Shown here in pieces: positions 1-6,489 of a stretch of 18,779 nucleotides of DNA; within the stretch, counting starts at the first letter, position 1; each line of letters opens with the position of its first letter. The stretch is from Bacilli bacterium (GTDB lineage Bacteria > Bacillota_I > Bacilli_A > RF39 > UBA660). Under the pieces are notes generated by a model. That model had not been told where the DNA came from. It was given only the letters and a program-made list of their open reading frames with translations, and did not search any database. The position numbers were made by a program, and so were the translations under genes. The stretch covers positions 1 to 18,779 of the forward strand of contig JAAWCI010000078.1 of assembly GCA_022793145.1 (NCBI GenBank), in the 5' to 3' direction.

Positions 1-19
1 CCGCACCTTTCTGGTGCGG
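1..19. repeat. GC-rich hairpin at window edge, possible terminator
   Basis: Perfect 7-bp inverted repeat CCGCACC / GGTGCGG with a 5-nt loop, unusually GC-rich for this AT-rich DNA. No clear T-run follows on the plus strand. If it terminates minus-strand transcripts, the U-tract would lie outside the window. Its direction cannot be decided here. Confidence 0.45.
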
Positions 20-37
20 TTCATATTTCAATTTAGG

Positions 38-66
38 AAAATTCAGAAAAATTTCTGAATTTTTTA
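38..66. terminator. AT-rich hairpin, probable bidirectional terminator
   Basis: Inverted repeat AAAATTCAGAAA / TTTCTGAATTTT separated by 2 nt. A T-run follows on the plus strand (to position 65) and TTTT follows on the minus strand. It would end minus-strand transcription arriving from smc and the small remnant downstream of it. The stem is AT-rich, so its strength is uncertain. Confidence 0.5.
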
Positions 67-114
67 GACGAAATCATTTTCAATTATAATAATTCTAATC
101 TTTCAAGATTCCTT

Positions 115-430
115 TCAAATCATAATTATATTCTTATCATTTGTTAATCTCTCTGTCCCATTCTTGATATAATGATCCTCTTTTATTTCTTTTCTAGAGA
201 TTTCTCCCGTTGATTCATATGCTGATATAGTATGCCATTTTTGTGTTATATTTAATATTTCAATAACTGTATTTTTATTAATATCTTGTAAAAATAAAAT
301 TCTTTTATTTGCTATCACGATCACTATATTAATTCATTATATTCTACAGCTACTTCAAGGGCTTCGAACTATACTATTTCATCACTATCTAGATTTATAA
401 GTGTATTATATATTAACAAATACTTTCAGA
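115..430 (-). pseudogene. Possible decayed small gene downstream of smc
   Basis: This is the only stretch over 300 nt without a clear gene. On the minus strand, one frame just after smc reads NLDSDEIV, a TAG stop, then FEALEVAVEYNELI and a second TAG at about 326. Another frame then gives a 69-codon ORF (324 to 115, GTG start) containing WHTISAYESTGEISRKEIKEDH. Both pieces have protein-like composition, but there is no ribosome binding site before the GTG, there is an in-frame stop, and the frame changes between pieces. That fits a pseudogene better than an intact gene. I recognise no family. The 69-aa ORF could instead be a real short hypothetical gene. Confidence 0.3.
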
Positions 431-436
431 TGCAGC

Positions 437-3379
437 TTATAATTCCTCTAACTTTACACTAACTAGTTTACTAACACCAGATTCTTGCATCGTAATTCCA
501 TATAGCACATCAGCATATTCCATTGTTTTTTTCTTATGTGTAATCAAGATAAATTGTGTCTTTTCTTTTAATTTCAATAAATATTTTCCAAAGCTATCTA
601 CATTTACTTCATCTAAAGCTGCTTCCACTTCATCTAATACACAAAATGGAACTGGACGAGATTTCAAAATAGCAAACAATAGACTAATTGCAGTAAAGGT
701 TTTCTCTCCTCCTGATAATAAAGATATACTTGTTAATTTTTTTCCAGGAGGAGAAGCAACGATTTCTATTCCAGTTTCTAATATGTTAGATGGATCTGTT
801 AATTTTAGTGCTGCATTTCCCCCATGGAATAATTCTTTAAACGTTTCTTCAAAGTGGCCACTGATCATTTTAAAAGTATCCATGAATTCATGTTCCATAA
901 CAGAATCCATTTCTGAAATAATTTCTAGTAGTGTATTTTCAGCTCCCATCAAATCTTCAGATTGATGAATTAAAAATTCATAGCGTTCACTTACTCTTGC
1001 ATATTCTTCAATTGCTCCTAAATTTACCATTCCTAATTCTTTGATATTTCTTTTTAAATTCATAACTTTAGTTCTGGCTATTTCTTCTTCCATTCCAAGA
1101 GCATAATCTGCTCTTGCTTTTTCAAATGTCATATTATAAGTTTCACTTAAAGTAGATAAATAATGATCTAACTTAACATCCATTCTGTTAACTTCAATTT
1201 CCAACTCTTTTAATTCTTTGTTTTTCGCGTTCAATGCACTATTTTCTCTTCGTTGCTCAAACTCAAACTCCTGCAATTCTTCTGTTAGTTCTTGCTTTTC
1301 TTTCATTTTATTAGAGAGTTCCAATTCAATACTTTTCTTTTGCTGTTCTTTTAAATAAAAATCATTTAAAATTTCCTGTTCTTCTTCATCTAATGTTTGA
1401 TTCATCAAATGATTCATACTTGTTATTTCTTCTATCAAATGATTTAATTCTTCTGTTCTATCACCTATCAAAATCTGCTTATTTTTTATAATCTCTTCCA
1501 TTTCTATGAAAGATTTATTCGCCAAATATTCATTATCTTCAATACTTTTAGTTATAGTATCTACCTCATTAATTTGATTTTCTAATTCTTTGATAGATTT
1601 AACGACACTATCATGTTCTTTTAATTTCATTTCTAATTCCTGTTTTTCTGTGAGCACATTTCTATTTTTAGAAGTTTCTCCTCCAGTCAAAGATCCTCCA
1701 ACATGAAGTAATTCGCCATCTAATGTAACAATGCGATACCGATAATTTATCTTTCTAGCAATTTTATTGGCTTCATCAATTGTATTTGCTACTAATACAT
1801 TTCCCAATTGATTCTTAATAATTGCATCATACTTTTTATCATAGTGAACAAGATTAGAAGCAATGTCAATTGCGATATTTAATTCAGATATCTGTTTTAT
1901 AGTCTCCATATCAACATATTTCGGCTTAATGATATTCATTGGAAAAAAAGTTGCTCTTCCTTGTCTATTTTGCTTTAAATAGTTGATGGCTTCTTTCGCA
2001 CTTTCCTCATCTTCCACAATAATATAGCTTGTAGCAAATCCCAGACTTGTCATAATAGCTTTTATATATTGATCTTCTACTTCAATAATATTGCCAATTA
2101 CATTATGAATTCCTCTTAATTTTGGATGATCTAAAACTGCTTTTACAGCTGAAGGAAGGGATCCATTATGTTCAATACTATCTTGTAATTGTTCTATTTT
2201 TATATTCAGACTCTGTTCTAATCTTACTTGCTTTGTTAAAGTTTCTTCTAATTCACGTTTTGTTTTTTTTCGCTTTTCTAAGTCTTTTTGATATCCTTCA
2301 ACTTTTAACCGTTCTTTTTGTAGAGCATCTTTTAAATTACTAATTTCTTGATTTAATAGTTCTATTTGATTCTTTAATTTTAGTTCTTCTTCTTTTAGAG
2401 CTACCATTTCTTGATGAATCTTTCTATCCTCTACTTCATGTTTTTTTCTTTCTAATAATACTGCCTTTCGACTATTCAGTTGTTCTACTAATTTTGTATA
2501 TTCTAATAAAGAAGTTTGTAGGTCACTAATTTCCATTTCTAATTTGGTTGTTTTTAATTTATATTCTTCTATTTTTGCATCTCCTGATGTTTTTTCAAAA
2601 TTGGCATTCAATAATTCTTTATTTAAAGTTTCAATTCTGTCTTTTTTATTTTGGTATTCTTCATTTACTTTTTCTATGTCAGAAGCAATCAAAGCAATTT
2701 CTATTTGCTCTAATTCATTCTTTGCTTGTAAATATTTCTCAGCTTGTTCTTTTTGTTCTTTAAGTGGAGTCACTTGAACTTCTAACTCTTTCATAATATC
2801 ATTGACACGATTCATATTATCATGCGTACGATCTAGTTTTCTTAAGGCTTCTTCTTTTCTCCTTTTATATTTTAAAACTCCTGCTGCTTCTTCAAAAATA
2901 ATTCTTCTATCCGTTGGTCTACTACTAATGATCTCTTCTATTTTTCCCTGTGAAATAATGTTAAAACTCTCTTTTGCTACTCCACTATCCATCAATACTT
3001 CTGTAATATCTTTCAATCTACATTTTTCTCCATTTAAAGAATATTCATTTGTTCCATCTCTATAAACACGTCTTTTAATAGATACTTCATCATAATTAAC
3101 TGGTAAATAATGATCTTTATTATCAAATACTAATGTGACACTTGCTACATTCATCCCATTTCTAGATTTGCTTCCAGAAAATATTACATCTGCCATATTT
3201 CCTTCTCCACGAAGCGATTTCACAGATTGTTCTCCAAGAACCCAACGAATGGCATCTACTACATTGCTTTTTCCACTTCCATTTGGTCCTACAATACCAG
3301 TAATTCCATCATTCAATTCTATGTCGATATGATCTGCAAAAGATTTAAACCCATGAGTCTTTATATTTTTTAAATACAT
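437..3379 (-). CDS. smc: Chromosome segregation protein SMC (short-armed)
   Basis: SMC is the ATPase subunit of bacterial condensin. With ScpA and ScpB it loads onto DNA and organises and segregates the chromosome. The 980-residue product has the full family layout: N-terminal head with Walker A GPNGSGKSN (31-39) and Q-loop region WVLGEQ, coiled coil (about 170-404), hinge (about 405-568, ending GGSLTGG), returning coil (about 570-815), then C-terminal head with signature LSGGEK (888-893) and Walker B FCVLDE (912-917). Typical Bacillus SMC is near 1190 residues. Both heads and the hinge are complete, so the loss is in the coils, roughly 90-100 residues per arm. The start is ATG preceded by GGATGTG. 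The gene stands alone between its own promoter and the terminator of the upstream operon. The usual partners rnc and ftsY are not adjacent. Confidence 0.97.
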   Translation of the reverse strand: MYLKNIKTHGFKSFADHIDIELNDGITGIVGPNGSGKSNVVDAIRWVLGEQSVKSLRGEGNMADVIFSGSKSRNGMNVASVTLVFDNKDHYLPVNYDEVSIKRRVYRDGTNEYSLNGEKCRLKDITEVLMDSGVAKESFNIISQGKIEEIISSRPTDRRIIFEEAAGVLKYKRRKEEALRKLDRTHDNMNRVNDIMKELEVQVTPLKEQKEQAEKYLQAKNELEQIEIALIASDIEKVNEEYQNKKDRIETLNKELLNANFEKTSGDAKIEEYKLKTTKLEMEISDLQTSLLEYTKLVEQLNSRKAVLLERKKHEVEDRKIHQEMVALKEEELKLKNQIELLNQEISNLKDALQKERLKVEGYQKDLEKRKKTKRELEETLTKQVRLEQSLNIKIEQLQDSIEHNGSLPSAVKAVLDHPKLRGIHNVIGNIIEVEDQYIKAIMTSLGFATSYIIVEDEESAKEAINYLKQNRQGRATFFPMNIIKPKYVDMETIKQISELNIAIDIASNLVHYDKKYDAIIKNQLGNVLVANTIDEANKIARKINYRYRIVTLDGELLHVGGSLTGGETSKNRNVLTEKQELEMKLKEHDSVVKSIKELENQINEVDTITKSIEDNEYLANKSFIEMEEIIKNKQILIGDRTEELNHLIEEITSMNHLMNQTLDEEEQEILNDFYLKEQQKKSIELELSNKMKEKQELTEELQEFEFEQRRENSALNAKNKELKELEIEVNRMDVKLDHYLSTLSETYNMTFEKARADYALGMEEEIARTKVMNLKRNIKELGMVNLGAIEEYARVSERYEFLIHQSEDLMGAENTLLEIISEMDSVMEHEFMDTFKMISGHFEETFKELFHGGNAALKLTDPSNILETGIEIVASPPGKKLTSISLLSGGEKTFTAISLLFAILKSRPVPFCVLDEVEAALDEVNVDSFGKYLLKLKEKTQFILITHKKKTMEYADVLYGITMQESGVSKLVSVKLEEL

Positions 3380-3410
3380 TTTATCACATCCATATTTTAT
3401 ACTCTTTAAC

Positions 3411-3426
3411 GCTATTCATTATATCA
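3411..3426 (-). promoter_or_regulatory. Extended -10 promoter for smc
   Basis: On the minus strand TGATATAAT gives a TGN-extended -10, with TATAAT at 3418-3423 and no convincing -35. The predicted start near 3411 leaves a leader of about 30 nt before the smc ATG. It lies just after the upstream operon's terminator, supporting independent transcription of smc. Confidence 0.5.
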
Positions 3427-3480
3427 TACTTTATAAAACAATTCTAGTCTTATGAATAAAGCCTCTCTTTTTATTCCAAA

Positions 3481-3508
3481 GAAAAATAAGGCATTTTACC
3501 TTATTTCA
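3481..3508 (-). terminator. Intrinsic terminator of the CotH/VTC/DUF4956/NAGPA operon
   Basis: The minus strand reads AAATAAGG, a 7-nt loop, CCTTATTT, then a T-run. The stem is 8 bp and its 5' arm contains the TAA stop of the phosphodiester glycosidase gene, so the coding region ends inside the hairpin. Confidence 0.75.
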
Positions 3509-5114
3509 CAATCCAAGCATTTGGAACATATCGTTGTTTGCTAGTAGGATCTACAGAGCAGCAAGGACGATTTGTGAGTTTTCCTTCTACGACCAATGTA
3601 GTTGATCCTCCACCATCTAAATTAACCGCATTATGAGCATTGTATCGCTGCAATATTTTAATTAATCCCCCCATATCAATTCCAATACTATGGCCCACTT
3701 GTCTTCCATCTATAACTAAAAATAAAACAATTCCATCTTTTCTTTGCGCTAAAACAGTACGGGAAGCAAGTCCCCAACCGCCATCGCCTTTTATATCAGA
3801 TGCTTTTCCATTTACAATTAGAAAAGGTCCAAATTCAACTGCATCTACCATGCCATTTTTGATCGCTGTAGCTGGATCATCTCTGGTTAAAACTAAAACA
3901 TGATCCTTATTAAAACCAGAAAGTCCTCCACCATATCCTGAAGGAGATCCAGTAGTTACTACTTTACCATTCATAATAACTGTTCCTACTGCTGTACTTC
4001 CTTTATCTCCTCCATTATAGAATCCACTTGCATTTATGGCAACTTTAGCATTGTTTCTTTTTGAAATATCAGTTAAGAAGGCACCCCCATAATTGGTATT
4101 GGTAGCTCCTACTAATTTCACTCTTGAGGCATCATAAATTGCAATTAAATGTCCAGAATAATTGTTTTCTTTTATTTCAATAACTTTATATAATTGATCT
4201 TTATCTCGCTTTAAAATCTGTTCTTCATAAATAGAAGAATATTCTCCAGTATCTTTTCCATCTTCAAAATTAATGTCATTACTGTTGGTATTTTCATCTA
4301 CTTCTGTTAATGTGTTATTGCTTAAAATTTTTTCTATTGTTTTTTCGCTATAAAAAGTTCTCGCTAAATATTTATGACTCATGGTTGTCATAGCAGATGT
4401 TACTAATAAATTTCTAAAATAAGAAATAGGACCATAAGTTAGAAAAAGTCCAGTGCAGGCAAATAAGTCCATAATAACGCAAATAACAATTCCAACAATT
4501 AAGCCTTTTCCTAATTTTGTAGGTTTCTCTTTTGATTTTTTCTCTTTCTTTTTCTGTTCTCTTTTAGAAGATTTCTTTTTGCTTGTTTTCTCTTTTTTCT
4601 CTGTGTCTTTTTTATCTAATGGTTCTTCTTGAATTTCTTTTTTCGTTTTTTCATTCGATTTAGTGTCTTCCTTTTTTATCTCTTCTTTTTCTTCATGCTT
4701 ACTTTTTTCTTTTTTTACAGGTTCTTTTTTTAATTCCTCTTCTTTTCTTTTTTTCAATAATTCTCTAAGATCCTGCTTTGTTTCTTCAACAGTTTTCTTA
4801 GGAATACTAGGAGTTTTTGTTGTTTCCTTTTCTATTTTTTTTATTGAATCTCTTGGTGTTATATCTTTCTTTGGTTCTACTTTTTTCTCTTCAATTGATG
4901 CTACAACTTTTTTTGTGATTACCTCTTTTTTTGGTTCCTCTTTTACTAACGGTGTTACTTTTAATACTTCTTTTTTAGGTTCATTTGAACTCTCTTTTTG
5001 TTTATTTAAATCCCTTTCTCTTCTCTTTAATTCTAGAAAGCTTCCAATATTAAGAGAGGAATACACTGACTCTTCTAATTCTTTTTTTGATTCATTTTTT
5101 TCTTCTCTTTCCAT
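3501..5114 (-). CDS. Membrane-anchored NAGPA-type phosphodiester glycosidase with Lys/Glu-rich cytoplasmic tail
   Basis: The 537-residue protein has three parts. Residues 1-200 are an extremely Lys/Glu-rich, low-complexity tail with Ser patches (for example KKSSKREQKKKEKKSK). A single membrane segment follows at about 203-227. The C-terminal domain (about 317-537) matches the phosphodiester glycosidase family of mammalian uncovering enzyme NAGPA, with INASGFY (360-366), SRTVLAQ (451-457), VIDGRQ and NLDGGGST (498-505). The family hydrolyses GlcNAc-1-phosphodiesters, and bacterial members are linked to exopolysaccharide. The predicted topology is tail inside, enzyme outside. Known family members support the glycosidase call; the substrate is unknown. 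The start has a clear AGGAGG 5 nt upstream. It is the last gene of the unit, 14 nt after DUF4956. Such a charged tail is not a general family feature. Confidence 0.88.
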   Translation of the reverse strand: MEREEKNESKKELEESVYSSLNIGSFLELKRRERDLNKQKESSNEPKKEVLKVTPLVKEEPKKEVITKKVVASIEEKKVEPKKDITPRDSIKKIEKETTKTPSIPKKTVEETKQDLRELLKKRKEEELKKEPVKKEKSKHEEKEEIKKEDTKSNEKTKKEIQEEPLDKKDTEKKEKTSKKKSSKREQKKKEKKSKEKPTKLGKGLIVGIVICVIMDLFACTGLFLTYGPISYFRNLLVTSAMTTMSHKYLARTFYSEKTIEKILSNNTLTEVDENTNSNDINFEDGKDTGEYSSIYEEQILKRDKDQLYKVIEIKENNYSGHLIAIYDASRVKLVGATNTNYGGAFLTDISKRNNAKVAINASGFYNGGDKGSTAVGTVIMNGKVVTTGSPSGYGGGLSGFNKDHVLVLTRDDPATAIKNGMVDAVEFGPFLIVNGKASDIKGDGGWGLASRTVLAQRKDGIVLFLVIDGRQVGHSIGIDMGGLIKILQRYNAHNAVNLDGGGSTTLVVEGKLTNRPCCSVDPTSKQRYVPNAWIVK

Positions 5115-5128
5115 AAAAGCCTCCTATT

Positions 5129-5800
5129 CTATGCTCCAAAATCATTTTGATAACTAATTAAGCTTGCTGTTTTTACTCCTTCAATTCCTTCAAATTGATT
5201 TATGAAATCGTCTTTTACATCTTTTAGTTCTATTTCAAATGTAAGTTCTATTACATTTTTTGAAAGAGTTTTACTTTTTAATTTCTTTTTATTTATTTTT
5301 TTCATAATTTTATTGACATCACTATGCGCTTTTGCTTCATATTTGACAATTAATAAGTAATTAGAACTTACTCTAAATCCCATACTGTAGCTAATAACAT
5401 ATAACAATCCTAATAAAACAGACGCTAAAATAGAAATTAAGTATAATCCAGCGCCAGACATAATACCAGCTGTAATTCCCCAAAACATAAATCCTGTATC
5501 AACAGGTTCTTTAACAGCGGTTCTAAATCTAACAATAGATAATGCTCCTACCATACCTAACGATAATGCCAAATTAGAACTAATGGTTCTAATAATCATT
5601 GCAGTTACCATAGAAAGTAAAATTATGCAAAGAGAAAATGATTTTGAGTATACTACTCCAGTATATGTTTTTCTATATATATATACAATAAATAATCCAA
5701 TTAAAAATGCTACAAGCAAAGAAAAAACCATTTTATCTACAGAAATCGTTCCTGCAAATTCTTCTACCACACTTTTTTTTATCATATCCATAAAATTCAT
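5129..5800 (-). CDS. DUF4956 family polytopic membrane protein
   Basis: The 223-residue product has membrane segments at about 24-42, 56-72, 104-120 and 121-138, with a possible extra helix at 77-91. A cytoplasmic domain at about 148-215 resembles a small alpha/beta regulatory (ACT-like) fold. The loop GALSIVRFRTAVKEPVD (85-101) is the motif I associate with DUF4956. From memory, members often sit beside VTC-domain polyphosphate polymerases and CotH proteins, as here, but their function is unknown. A channel, export or sensor role for the polymer is inference. The start has AGGAGG 7 nt upstream, and that site overlaps the TAG stop of the VTC gene (TAGGAGG), suggesting translational coupling. 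Confidence 0.85.
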   Translation of the reverse strand: MNFMDMIKKSVVEEFAGTISVDKMVFSLLVAFLIGLFIVYIYRKTYTGVVYSKSFSLCIILLSMVTAMIIRTISSNLALSLGMVGALSIVRFRTAVKEPVDTGFMFWGITAGIMSGAGLYLISILASVLLGLLYVISYSMGFRVSSNYLLIVKYEAKAHSDVNKIMKKINKKKLKSKTLSKNVIELTFEIELKDVKDDFINQFEGIEGVKTASLISYQNDFGA

Positions 5801-5811
5801 AAAAATTCCTC

Positions 5812-6489
5812 CTATTTAACACTCCTACAAAGGGCAAATTTTGATACTGCTTGACGATACATTGGAATTGTAGATAAAATCATAGAAATCGTTTCTGGCA
5901 ATACTTCATTAAATTTTACCTCTAATACTACTTCTTTATCCTCTATTACGGGTACCGTTGGAAGTTCATAATCAAATAATTCATAGTCATATATTCCCGA
6001 TTTGATTTTGGAATCAAATGTAATTCTGACTTCTGAGACAGGATAAGTATATGCAAGCCTCGTATAATCTACAATCACAGATGGTTTTAAATGCTTTCTT
6101 TTTATATCATTTAAGAATTCATCTAGAAGACCAACACCTTCTAATTCTTCTACTTCTCCATTTATTATTTTATCACAAATTTCTCTTGTTATAGCAATTT
6201 GATCTTTAGAAGTCATATTATTGTGTTTTAGTTTACGTTCTAAGCGGATAAAAGTGTCATCATCATTATAATATCGAATACGATATTTTTCTCGATATAA
6301 TACTCCATTTAACTTTTCATAATAAGCATCTGAACTATCATTATCAAAATATAAACTTCTAATTTTATAAGTATGATCTTGATAAACCGAATTCACATCA
6401 ATATCCATAATCGCTTTTAATTGTGACTGTAGTAATAAAGCCATATTAGGACTAATAATATATTTTAATTCATGTCTATATTTTCTCAT
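5812..6489 (-). CDS. VTC-domain polyphosphate polymerase
   Basis: This is a 225-residue single-domain member of the VTC/CYTH tunnel family. Yeast Vtc4 makes inorganic polyphosphate from ATP in this fold. The basic and acidic residues lining the tunnel appear in order: RHELKY (5-10), RSLYFD (44-49), YREKYRIRYY (65-74), RLERK (82-86), VDYTR (140-144), EVKF (190-193) and SKF (216-218). No catalytic position looks lost, so activity is likely. The protein has no membrane segment and no SPX domain, so it is probably a soluble cytoplasmic catalytic unit docked on DUF4956 (inference). Its ATG overlaps the CotH stop by 4 nt (ATGA), with only a weak GGTGAT upstream, so it is probably translated by coupling. 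Polyphosphate as product is a family inference. Confidence 0.88.
   Translation of the reverse strand: MRKYRHELKYIISPNMALLLQSQLKAIMDIDVNSVYQDHTYKIRSLYFDNDSSDAYYEKLNGVLYREKYRIRYYNDDDTFIRLERKLKHNNMTSKDQIAITREICDKIINGEVEELEGVGLLDEFLNDIKRKHLKPSVIVDYTRLAYTYPVSEVRITFDSKIKSGIYDYELFDYELPTVPVIEDKEVVLEVKFNEVLPETISMILSTIPMYRQAVSKFALCRSVK

Noticed and set aside
783..3332. Several plus-strand ORFs of 60-87 codons inside smc
   Set aside because: They lie opposite a complete, well-conserved SMC gene and show no family resemblance.
4663..5157. 164-codon plus-strand ORF rich in Ser, Phe and Leu
   Set aside because: It is the antisense shadow of the Lys/Glu-rich tail; its composition is explained by the complementary codons and it has no ribosome binding site.
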